A stretch of 18,213 nt of DNA from an uncultured Collinsella sp. (GTDB taxonomy: Bacteria; Actinomycetota; Coriobacteriia; Coriobacteriales; Coriobacteriaceae). Where the stretch lies: positions 1 to 18,213 of the forward strand of contig UQMV01000040.1 of the NCBI GenBank assembly GCA_900542315.1, given 5' to 3'. The notes under the pieces were generated by a model that saw nothing but the letters and a program-made list of their open reading frames with translations, did not search any database and was not told the origin of the DNA. The first letter of the stretch is position 1; each line of letters opens with the position of its first letter. Shown piece by piece: positions 7,557 to 14,238 of the stretch. The translations under genes were made by a program, and so were the position numbers.

Positions 7557-8751
7557 GGCAGGCGATAATCTCATCCGAAAGATCGAGGGCGGAATTGGTC
7601 ACGGCGTCCATATCGTAGTAACGATACTCGGCCAGACGACCCACTGGGTGGAAGTTCGTCAGGTTCTGGACGCGCTCAAGATAGCGCTCATAGAGCTCAC
7701 GATTCTCGGGCTCAAGAATGGCGTAGTACGGCGTCTCGCCCGAGCCGGGCGTATAGGCCTTGGAGTACTCCTTCATGATGGTGGTCTTGCCGGACAGGAC
7801 CTGACCGGTCATGTTCTTGAACTCGGTGATGCGCGTGTAGTCCTCGCTCGTGGTGTAGTTGACGGTGCCCACGGGCTGGAACTGGTCCATATCGAGCGTC
7901 TCGAACTTCATATCGAGCGTGCGGTACGGCAACGCGCCCAAGTCGAGGTTGAACAGCTCGTCGAGTGGACCGGTGTAGACGATCTCGCCGCCGTAGACCT
8001 TACCGTCGACCTTGACGGTGGTCTCGTCGATCTCAAAAAGATCGCGGGCGTCCACGTCGCAGAACACGTCAATCAGGTCGTGGTCGAGCATGTGCTCAAA
8101 GAGCGCCGTGTAGCCCTCCTGCGGCATGCCCTGGAAGGGAGCTTGCGGGAAGTAGCGGTCATCATCGCCCACAAAGACGGGAACGCGGCCGGTGATCGAG
8201 GGGTCGATCTGATCGGGCGTCTGGCCCCACTGCTTCATGGTGTAATGCAAAAAGACGTTCTCGTAGACGTAATCGGCGACCTCGGCCAAGTCGGGGTCGT
8301 TCTTCTTACGCAGCTCCATAATGGGCACCTTGACATCCTTGCCAAAGGTCTCCACGAGCTTCTGATACAGCTCCTCGCCGCGCTCGTCACCAAAGGCGAG
8401 CTTGAGACTCGCATGGTTGAAGGGCACGGGCATAAGGGTACCGTTGATGTTGGCAAGCACCTTGTGCTGATAATCCGTCCACTTGGTAAAGCGCGACAGG
8501 AAATTGTGCACGCGCTCGTTAAAGGTGTGATAGATATGCGGACCGTACTCGTGGATCAGGATTCCGGCCTCGTCAGTGCAGTCATAGGCATTGCCCGCAA
8601 TGTGGCTACGGCGTTCCAAAACGGCAACACGATAGCCGATGGTCTCGGCAAGACGGCGGGCACAAACGGCACCGGCATATCCAGCACCGACGACAATCAT
8701 GTCGTACGCGCCGGCGTTAAAGCCTTCAGGCAGGCCTGAGGTAATCTGCAT
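7549..8751 (-). CDS. glf: UDP-galactopyranose mutase
   Basis: A flavoenzyme that interconverts UDP-galactopyranose and UDP-galactofuranose, the donor for galactofuranose in surface glycans. The FAD dinucleotide-binding motif is VVGAGYAGAVCARRLA (GxGxxG at residues 22-27), followed by ERRSHIAGNAYD and HEYGPHIYHT. The central region has YTMKQWGQTPDQID, and the C-terminal half has NYTTSEDYTRITEFK and GRLAEYRYYDMD, all typical of the family. 400 residues is at the upper end of normal; the first 17 residues before the FAD strand are a small N-terminal extension. AAGGAG lies five bases before the ATG. It is the first gene of a two-gene operon with the glycosyltransferase and is transcribed divergently from pta. 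Confidence 0.96.
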   Translation of the reverse strand: MQITSGLPEGFNAGAYDMIVVGAGYAGAVCARRLAETIGYRVAVLERRSHIAGNAYDCTDEAGILIHEYGPHIYHTFNERVHNFLSRFTKWTDYQHKVLANINGTLMPVPFNHASLKLAFGDERGEELYQKLVETFGKDVKVPIMELRKKNDPDLAEVADYVYENVFLHYTMKQWGQTPDQIDPSITGRVPVFVGDDDRYFPQAPFQGMPQEGYTALFEHMLDHDLIDVFCDVDARDLFEIDETTVKVDGKVYGGEIVYTGPLDELFNLDLGALPYRTLDMKFETLDMDQFQPVGTVNYTTSEDYTRITEFKNMTGQVLSGKTTIMKEYSKAYTPGSGETPYYAILEPENRELYERYLERVQNLTNFHPVGRLAEYRYYDMDAVTNSALDLSDEIIACHA

Positions 8752-8829
8752 CGATACTCCTTGTCAAAAGCCACGGGCTCGTTAGCTGGGCTTTTCTCGA
8801 ACATTCTTCGAGACATATTTATCAGAGCG

Positions 8830-8855
8830 ATTATAGCGCTAATGCGTCCTATAAT
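8830..8855. promoter_or_regulatory. Back-to-back divergent -10 elements for glf and pta
   Basis: A consensus TATAAT faces pta on the + strand (8850-8855), and another faces glf on the - strand (complement of ATTATA 8830-8835). They are only 14 nt apart, so each promoter's -35 region falls on or beyond the other's -10. The 8-bp palindrome TAGCGCTA (8834-8841) lies between them. No good -35 hexamer is seen on either side. Confidence 0.55.
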
Positions 8856-8907
8856 GAGCTTGCCACACAAGGAAAGCTCAAGCACCGCGGCGTACATTAT
8901 TGAAAGG

Positions 8908-8930
8908 TAAACCCGCTAGCAGCGGGTTTA
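8908..8930 (+). promoter_or_regulatory. Leader hairpin in the pta 5' UTR
   Basis: A perfect 10-bp stem (TAAACCCGCT 8908-8917 and its complement 8921-8930) with a 3-nt AGC loop. It lies about 50 nt after the predicted pta transcription start and 52 nt before the start codon. It resembles a terminator stem but lacks a clean T-tract (TTTATTCGTG), so it may be a partial attenuator, an mRNA stabiliser or neither. Confidence 0.4.
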
Positions 8931-8982
8931 TTCGTGAACAGTCGGGCGCCTGGAGCTTAGCGAAACGCTTGCAAGGAGTAAC

Positions 8983-9963
8983 ATGAGCGATTTCCTAAAC
9001 CGTATGAAGTCTGCCGCCAAGGCCGACCTTAAGACGATCGTCCTGCCCGAGGGCGAGGATCCGCGCACTATCGTCGCGGCCACCAAGATCATCGAGGAGG
9101 GCCTGGCGAAGATCGTCATCCTGGGCAACCCCGACGAGATCAACGTTCCCGGCGCTACCGTCATCGACCCGCGCAATGCCGAAAAGCACGAGGAGTACGC
9201 GCAGAAGTTTGCCGAGCTCCGCGCCAAGAAGGGCGTTACCATCGAGCAGGCTCGCGCCCAGGTGATGGATGCCACCTACTTTGGCACCATGATGGTCAAG
9301 ATGGGCGATGCCGATGGCCTGGTCTCCGGCGCCTGCCACTCCACCGCCGATACCCTGCGCCCCGCGCTGCAGATCCTCAAGACCGCCCCGGGCACCAAGC
9401 TGGTCTCGGCCTTCTTCGTGATGTGCACCGACACCCCGCAGTTCGGCACCGACGGCACGCTGATCTTCGCCGACTGCGGCCTCAACATCAACCCGTCCTC
9501 CGACGAGCTCTCCGAGATCGCCATCGCCTCCGCTCACTCCTGGTCCACCTTCATGGGCAACGTTGAGCCGCACGTGGCCATGCTCTCCTACTCCACCATG
9601 GGCTCCGCTGGCGGCGAGGTCGCCAAGAAGGTCCAGGAGGCCGTGAAGTTCTGCAAGGAGAAGGCTCCCGAGCTCGCCATCGACGGTGACCTGCAGCTCG
9701 ACGCCGCTATCGTCCCCACCGTCGCCCAGCTCAAGGCCCCCGGCTCCTCCGTTGCCGGCAAGGCCAACGTGCTCGTGTTCCCCGACCTCGAGGCCGGCAA
9801 CATCGGCTACAAGCTGGTCCAGCGCTTCGCCGGCGCCGACGCTTACGGCCCCATCCTGCAGGGCATCGCCAAGCCGGTCAACGACCTGTCGCGCGGCTGC
9901 TCTGCCGACGACATCGTGGGTGTCGTGGCCATCACCGCCGTCCAGGCTCAGATGGCTGAGTAG
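8983..9963 (+). CDS. pta: Phosphate acetyltransferase
   Basis: Converts acetyl-CoA plus phosphate to acetyl phosphate and CoA, the first step of the Pta-Ack route to acetate and ATP. 326 residues, the single-domain (class I) form without the N-terminal regulatory domain. Family features: TIVLPEGEDPRTIVAA at the N terminus, DADGLVSGACHSTADTLRPALQ (read as DADGLVSGA then STADTLRPALQ), MLSYSTMGSAGG, and VNDLSRGCSADDIV, which carries the Ser-Arg pair implicated in CoA/phosphate handling. AAGGAG stands six bases before ATG 8983. It is divergent from glf and converges on the acetate kinase genes, so pta and ackA are neighbours but not one operon here. A nested inverted repeat (C) starts 15 nt after its stop. 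Confidence 0.96.
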   Translation: MSDFLNRMKSAAKADLKTIVLPEGEDPRTIVAATKIIEEGLAKIVILGNPDEINVPGATVIDPRNAEKHEEYAQKFAELRAKKGVTIEQARAQVMDATYFGTMMVKMGDADGLVSGACHSTADTLRPALQILKTAPGTKLVSAFFVMCTDTPQFGTDGTLIFADCGLNINPSSDELSEIAIASAHSWSTFMGNVEPHVAMLSYSTMGSAGGEVAKKVQEAVKFCKEKAPELAIDGDLQLDAAIVPTVAQLKAPGSSVAGKANVLVFPDLEAGNIGYKLVQRFAGADAYGPILQGIAKPVNDLSRGCSADDIVGVVAITAVQAQMAE

Positions 9964-9978
9964 CGCACGCACTCGCCC

Positions 9979-10109
9979 GAAGGCCGTACGGGCTAACCCC
10001 TGAAAACGTCCTCGACCAATGAAACGCCCCCGTTCTACTCCTTCGGAGCCACGAACGGGGGCGTTTCTGGTCTGCGGAATGTTTTCAGGGGTTAGCCCGT
10101 ACGGCCTTC
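9979..10109 (+). repeat. Nested inverted repeat C: compact relative of A and B
   Basis: Perfect 29-bp outer arms (9979-10007 and 10081-10109) with a sequence unrelated to A or B. Inside is a perfect 15-bp stem (10021-10035 with 10053-10067), extended by GACCA (10014-10018) with TGGTC (10068-10072), and a small apical CTCC/GGAG hairpin. The core of A and B recurs at the junction: GTCC (10008-10011) and TGCGGAAT (10073-10080), which can pair leaving one bulged A, but here directly on the outer stem. Orientation matches pta, which ends 15 nt upstream. No T-tract follows the outer arm. The sequence 10110-10257 beyond it shows nothing I can identify. Confidence 0.78.
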
Positions 10110-10257
10110 TACCGCTACGTAGCAATTAGGGCATCTGGAGTGGACGGCGGCTTGGCTACGAGCTGGGGCTGAAGATCTGAATGGTTGGGTGCCGTTGCTG
10201 GGAGCGCAGGCGTTGCTGATGATGATCTCTTTGGGACTGGAATTTTCACCTGCTAGC

Positions 10258-10293
10258 AAAAAGGCCTCCGGAGCTGTTGCTCTGGAGGCCTTT
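10258..10293 (-). terminator. Terminator of the acetate kinase gene (ackA1)
   Basis: A 15-bp stem with one G-U pair (10260-10274 with 10279-10293) and a 4-nt loop. On the minus strand it ends in TTTTT (10258-10262), 23 nt after the stop of the acetate kinase gene at 10316. Confidence 0.85.
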
Positions 10294-10315
10294 CGTTTAC
10301 TTGCAAATGCGTGCG

Positions 10316-11494
10316 TTAGTTGTTCTTGGTCAGACGCTCGACGTCGTGGGCGATCATGTATTCCTCGTCGGTGGGGATGACCATGACCGTGACGGCGGAA
10401 CCGGCGGCACTGATGACCTGCGGGCCGTTGCCCACGGCCTCGCGGTTCTTGTTATTGTCGATGCGCACGCCCAGCCACTCAAAGCAGTCACAGAAGGCCT
10501 TGCGGATCGACCAGTCGTTCTCGCCGATGCCGGCGGTAAAGGTGATGGTGTCCACGCCCGCCATAGAAGCGATCATGGAACCGGCCTGCTGCATGGCCTT
10601 GTAGGCGAACATATCGAAGGCGAGCAGGCAGCGCTCGTCACCCTCGGAGGCGCGCGTACGGATGTCGCGGGCGTCGTTGGAGATGCCCGAGATGGCAAGC
10701 AGGCCAGACTGCTTGTTCATCATGTCGTCGACTTCCTGGTAGCTGTAGCCGCCCTCGCGCTGCAAGTAGCACACGGTAGCGGGGTCGATGGAGCCGCAGC
10801 GGGTGCCCATCATCAGACCGTCGAGCGGCGTCAAGCCCATCGTGGTATCGCGGCACACGCCGTCCTCGATGGCTGCAAGCGAGGCGCCATTGCCCAGATG
10901 ACACGAAAGCAGGCGGTGACAACGAGAGCCCAGGATCTCCTTGGCCATCATCCACTCGTAGCGGTGGCTCGTACCGTGGGCGCCGTACTTGCGCACGTGG
11001 TACTTGTCGCACACGTCCTTGGGCAGGGCGTAGGTGTAGGCAACCTCGGGCATGGTCATGTGGAACGAGGTATCGAAGACGGCCACGTTGGGCAACTCCG
11101 GATACTTCTCGCGGCAATACTCGATTGCCGCGGCCTCGCCGTAGTTGTGCAGCGGAGCCAAGGGGGCTACCTCGAGAATCTTGGCCATGACCTCGTCGTC
11201 AACGACCGCGGAATCATTGAAGTGCCAGCCGCCCTGAACGATGCGATGCCCAATGCCATCAATCGTAAAGTCGGTCTTCTCGAGCTCCTCGAGCACGCGA
11301 GCGATAGCAGAGCGATGATCGGGGAAGGGAACCTCCTCGATCTGCTTGGTACCACCGTTCTCGGAGTGGCCAAAGATGCCCATGTCCGAGCCGATGCGCT
11401 CGCAATTGCCCTTGGCAAAAACCTCGCGAGTATCGGTATCAAGAAGCTGATATTTAAGGCTCGAGCTGCCGGCGTTGACAACAAGTACGTTCAT
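10316..11494 (-). CDS. ackA: Acetate kinase, copy 1 (proximal to pta)
   Basis: ASKHA-fold kinase interconverting acetyl phosphate + ADP and acetate + ATP. 392 residues, family length. The N-terminal NVLVVNAGSSSLKY is canonical. Residues equivalent to the Methanosarcina thermophila active site are kept: N7, R84 (R91), H116 (H123), D141 (D148), H173 (H180), R232 (R241) and the C-terminal Glu in PTDEEYMIA. But the usual HRVVHGGE reads HRIVQGGW (Q87, W90), KYGFHGTSH reads KYGAHGTSH (A172 for F179), and GDxDP reads GSIDP. AAAGGAG precedes the ATG at five-base spacing. A second copy lies just upstream. It probably works with Pta, but the acyl-pocket changes leave substrate range open. Confidence 0.92.
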   Translation of the reverse strand: MNVLVVNAGSSSLKYQLLDTDTREVFAKGNCERIGSDMGIFGHSENGGTKQIEEVPFPDHRSAIARVLEELEKTDFTIDGIGHRIVQGGWHFNDSAVVDDEVMAKILEVAPLAPLHNYGEAAAIEYCREKYPELPNVAVFDTSFHMTMPEVAYTYALPKDVCDKYHVRKYGAHGTSHRYEWMMAKEILGSRCHRLLSCHLGNGASLAAIEDGVCRDTTMGLTPLDGLMMGTRCGSIDPATVCYLQREGGYSYQEVDDMMNKQSGLLAISGISNDARDIRTRASEGDERCLLAFDMFAYKAMQQAGSMIASMAGVDTITFTAGIGENDWSIRKAFCDCFEWLGVRIDNNKNREAVGNGPQVISAAGSAVTVMVIPTDEEYMIAHDVERLTKNN

Positions 11495-11547
11495 GAGACT
11501 CCTTTGCAGTGAAATACGGCCGACGCAGACCCCTTAAGGCGGCCGCA

Positions 11548-11590
11548 TTTTAATAAGAAGTTATCATATCTAAATAAAAAGCTATCAGCA
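11548..11590 (-). promoter_or_regulatory. AT-rich probable promoter region of ackA1
   Basis: A sharply AT-rich tract in otherwise GC-rich surroundings, 55-95 nt before the ackA1 start on the minus strand. TATGAT (complement of 11563-11568) is the best -10 candidate. No strong -35 is visible. It implies copy 1 can be transcribed separately from copy 2. Confidence 0.35.
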
Positions 11591-11609
11591 TATCGCCCAA
11601 CGAGCGCAA

Positions 11610-11653
11610 AAGAGGGACTGAACGGCACTTGGTCGTCCGGCCCCTCCCCTCTT
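11610..11653 (-). terminator. Terminator of ackA2
   Basis: A 7-bp stem (AAGAGGG 11610-11616 with CCCTCTT 11647-11653) around a long, partly self-pairing loop, ending in TTTT on the minus strand (complement of 11608-11611). It begins within five nt of the stop of the upstream acetate kinase gene. Stem is short, so strength is uncertain. Confidence 0.55.
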
Positions 11654-11657
11654 GCAA

Positions 11658-12836
11658 TTACTTGCCGTTGACGATGCGCTCGACGTCAGAAGCGATCATG
11701 AACTCCTCGTCCGTGGGGATGACGAAAATCTTGACCTTGGAATCCTTGGCAGACAGGCACCAAGCGCCGTCACCACGCAGGGCGTTGCGGGCATGATCCA
11801 TCTTGACGCCCATAAAGGCCAGACGGTCGGCGACGCCGGCACGAACGGCCGGAGCGTGCTCACCGATGCCAGCGGTGAAGACCAGCGTGTCCATGCCGCA
11901 CATGGAAGTAGCCATCTCGGCAGCCTTGGCGGCAATCTTGTAGACAAACATGTCGAAGGCGAGCTGAGCCTCGGGGTCACCAGCGGCGGCGAGCTCCTCG
12001 ACGTTGCGGCAGTCGTTGGTCTTGCCGCCGGTCACAGCCAAAAGGCCGGACTTCTTGTTCATCATCTCGTCGACCTCGTCGAAGGTGTAGCCGCCCTCGC
12101 GCTGCAGGTAGCACACGGTAGCCGGGTCGATGGAGCCGCAGCGGGTGCCCATCATGACACCGTCGAGCGGCGTCAAGCCCATGGTGGTGTCCATGCACTT
12201 GCCGTCCTCGATGGCGCACAGGGAAGCGCCGGAGCCGATATGGCACACGACGACCTTGCGGGCCTCGCCGTTGGTCATCTCTGCGACCTTCTTGGAGATG
12301 TAACGGTAGCTGGTGCCGTGGGCGCCGTACTTACGGATGTGCAGCTTGTCGCAAACATCCTTGGGCAGGGCGTAAGTCTTGGCGACCTCGGGCATGTTGA
12401 AGTGGAAAGCGGTGTCGTAGACCGTGACGTTGGGCAGGTCGGGATACTGCTCGAGGCAGTACTCGATAACGTTGGCCTCGGGGTTGTTGTGCAGCGGCGC
12501 CAGCGGGGCGACCTCGCGGATCTTGGCGAGAACGTCCTCGTCGACGAGGGAGGAGTCGCCAAAGTACCAACCGCCCTGAACGATGCGATGGCCGATGCCC
12601 TCGATCTTGACGCCGTTGGCCTCGAGGTCCTTCAGAACGACCTCGATGGCGACCTTGTGGTCGGGGAACTCGATGTTCTCGGTCACCTTCTTGGAACCGT
12701 TGGCAGCATGGGTGAAGGTACCGCCGGTAAAGCAGACGCGCTCGCAGGAGCCCTTTGCGGACACCTTGTGGGACTTGGTATCGATGACCTGATACTTAAG
12801 GGTCGAAGATCCTGCGTTGACGACCAGAACGTTCAT
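11658..12836 (-). CDS. ackA: Acetate kinase, copy 2 (tandem paralogue)
   Basis: Also 392 residues and collinear with copy 1 without gaps over the first 180 residues, so a tandem duplication is the simplest explanation. Kept residues: N7, R84, H116, D141, H173, the GTRCG arginine and PTDEEFMIA. It shares HRIVQGGW, KYGAHGTS and GSIDP with copy 1. Unlike copy 1 the HGTSH motif reads HGTSY (Y177, the position of M. thermophila H184). AGGGAG stands a few bases before the ATG. A terminator lies between it and copy 1, so the two are probably separate transcription units. It could be a second acetate kinase or a kinase for a different short acyl phosphate; the sequence alone does not decide. Confidence 0.91.
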   Translation of the reverse strand: MNVLVVNAGSSTLKYQVIDTKSHKVSAKGSCERVCFTGGTFTHAANGSKKVTENIEFPDHKVAIEVVLKDLEANGVKIEGIGHRIVQGGWYFGDSSLVDEDVLAKIREVAPLAPLHNNPEANVIEYCLEQYPDLPNVTVYDTAFHFNMPEVAKTYALPKDVCDKLHIRKYGAHGTSYRYISKKVAEMTNGEARKVVVCHIGSGASLCAIEDGKCMDTTMGLTPLDGVMMGTRCGSIDPATVCYLQREGGYTFDEVDEMMNKKSGLLAVTGGKTNDCRNVEELAAAGDPEAQLAFDMFVYKIAAKAAEMATSMCGMDTLVFTAGIGEHAPAVRAGVADRLAFMGVKMDHARNALRGDGAWCLSAKDSKVKIFVIPTDEEFMIASDVERIVNGK

Positions 12837-12889
12837 GTGTCTCCCTACTAACAGGCGGTGTGGCGCCGCCAGGTTACATACGCTTCAAT

Positions 12890-12923
12890 AATAAACCCAA
12901 ACGCCCTCGCGCTCGGGTTTATT
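12890..12923 (-). terminator. Hairpin after the MFS gene, probable terminator
   Basis: A 9-bp stem (AATAAACCC 12890-12898 with GGGTTTATT 12915-12923) lies 33 nt after the MFS stop on the minus strand. The trailing sequence TTTATTATTG is only moderately T-rich. It also sits in the leader region of the acetate kinase gene at 11658-12836. Confidence 0.5.
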
Positions 12924-12956
12924 GCGTTGATATATAAGTTATCGGTGCCTAAATAC

Positions 12957-14117
12957 TCATGGCCTTTGGCTTGTAAGACGAAAGAGCGCGGGGACATACA
13001 CCAGAGAAGAAATCCCGAGCGCAACAAGCAATATGACTCGAATGTCCGCGATGCTGCTCAACGCAGCATTGAACAGATAGAAAAGGATGGCACCCACCGC
13101 CACCATCTGGCTTTGAACCGAAATCAGCGAACAGCGCATCGAAGAATCGGCGGCATTTTGAAAAATTGAGTATTTAATTGGAGCAAATAACGAGTAGGCA
13201 ACCGTCTGCAACACATAGAACACGGGCAGCAAATAGACCGGAGTAAAGGGAATCAAAAATAGAGCAGTCAGGGAAAGGCGCACGATGCCGCAAATACGCG
13301 CAAAACGGCCCTTGTCGACATGAGCAATCACACTGGGCACAATAAGCCCCATGGAGGCCGAGGCAAGGAGCTGGACCGCAATGGTCACACCCGAAGCGAC
13401 GGCATTCATTCCGCGACCAGCAAGCAGCAATGAGAAAAAGTCTTCCAGGGCGACAAAAGCAAATGCCTGAGAACAGTCCATGATGAACGCTGAACGAAGA
13501 ATGCCATTACGAGCAATAGCGGCACCGATCATCTTCGGGCTAATTCCACGCTCAAGTGCCCCCGCAGTGCCCCCTCTTCGCATCTCAGGAATGCAGACAG
13601 CGACAACCAACGTCAACACCATTGCGATGATATCTGCCGAGAGACCAATGAGATATGCACCGACAGACGAAATGAAACCGCCCACGCAAGCGGAGATGGC
13701 ATAAGAGGCATAGAAAACAAATCGCTCAACGACATTAAGTCTTACGAGCTGGTCCTGAGAGACGCTGTCAATGTAAATCGCTTCGATGGATCCGCTCAGA
13801 CATGCAACGGCAAAACCTTTGAGAGCGAACGCACCGATTAAAAGCAGAGGGGAACGGACGAGAAGCAGGGCGGCGTAGTATCCAAGCATCCCCACGACGC
13901 CAACGAGACCGCTTGCCTTTCGTCCAAACCTATCAGCAATATAGCCAGTGGGAACTTCGAGGATGAACTTGCTCACTTGATATGCAATCATCATGCTAGA
14001 AATCGCCACTATCGAGAATCCGACGAATTCAAGGTAAACCGTCAGAAAATACAAAATAGTGCTGAAGTTCGACAGAAAAACGAACGTCATATAAAGCAAA
14101 ACCGTACGGTTTTTCAT
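12957..14117 (-). CDS. MFS transporter, drug/metabolite efflux-like
   Basis: A polytopic inner-membrane secondary transporter of 386 residues with about 12 hydrophobic segments. The start is ATG 14117, with GGAGG seven bases upstream; the TTG at 14141 would add eight residues but leaves no room for this site. MFS motif A is canonical: GYIADRFGRK at residues 58-67, in the loop between segments 2 and 3. VPTGYIADRFGRKA and the IDS segment of loop 4-5 are typical of proton-coupled efflux members. It follows a LysR regulator gene by 119 nt on the same strand. Substrate unknown. Its codon use is visibly more AT-rich than that of the acetate kinase and pta genes. Confidence 0.85.
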   Translation of the reverse strand: MKNRTVLLYMTFVFLSNFSTILYFLTVYLEFVGFSIVAISSMMIAYQVSKFILEVPTGYIADRFGRKASGLVGVVGMLGYYAALLLVRSPLLLIGAFALKGFAVACLSGSIEAIYIDSVSQDQLVRLNVVERFVFYASYAISACVGGFISSVGAYLIGLSADIIAMVLTLVVAVCIPEMRRGGTAGALERGISPKMIGAAIARNGILRSAFIMDCSQAFAFVALEDFFSLLLAGRGMNAVASGVTIAVQLLASASMGLIVPSVIAHVDKGRFARICGIVRLSLTALFLIPFTPVYLLPVFYVLQTVAYSLFAPIKYSIFQNAADSSMRCSLISVQSQMVAVGAILFYLFNAALSSIADIRVILLVALGISSLVYVPALFRLTSQRP

Positions 14118-14175
14118 GCTCCGCCCTCCAAGAGTCAGCAATCTAAATCGAAATCTTGGAAAAGCATGAGGGCAA

Positions 14176-14218
14176 AGCTGTCAGCTATGTGTTGCAGGGC
14201 GTCAACATTCACTTGACG
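14176..14218. promoter_or_regulatory. Two dyads upstream of the MFS gene, candidate operator
   Basis: Between LysR and the MFS gene lie AGCTG-T-CAGCT (14176-14186), a perfect odd palindrome, and CGTCAA (14200-14205) with TTGACG (14213-14218), a 6-bp dyad with 7-nt spacing. LysR-family regulators bind interrupted dyads, so these are candidate sites for the adjacent regulator. No binding consensus is known for it. Confidence 0.3.
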
Positions 14219-14222
14219 ACAC

Positions 14223-14238
14223 GAGGCCAAATGGCCTC
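14223..14238 (-). terminator. Short hairpin overlapping the LysR stop codon
   Basis: GAGGCC (14223-14228) and GGCCTC (14233-14238) form a 6-bp GC-rich stem with a 4-nt loop, overlapping the LysR stop. No T-tract follows on the minus strand, so it may not terminate and read-through into the MFS gene is possible. Confidence 0.3.

Noticed and set aside
7468..8739. A 423-codon + strand open frame opposite glf (and similar long frames opposite both acetate kinases).
   Set aside because: Codon-bias shadows of the real minus-strand genes; the products have no domain resemblance and consist of biased residues.
8900..8986. A 28-codon upstream frame (TTG 8900) running through the pta leader hairpin and overlapping the pta start (ATGA).
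   Set aside because: It has no ATG or GTG and no ribosome binding site before the TTG; the overlap is probably chance in GC-rich sequence.
6176..10109. Elements A-C as integron attC sites (long imperfect hairpins with extrahelical bases).
   Set aside because: The ends lack the required RYYYAAC and GTTRRRY core sites, the outer arms are perfect rather than imperfect, and no integrase or cassette structure is present.
6176..10109. Elements A-C as ordinary Rho-independent terminators.
   Set aside because: None has a T-tract after the outer or the inner stem, and the shared asymmetric core is not expected of terminators. They could still impede transcription.
10189..10380. A 63-codon + strand frame between pta and acetate kinase.
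   Set aside because: It runs through the acetate kinase terminator and into that gene's antisense strand; no ribosome binding site.
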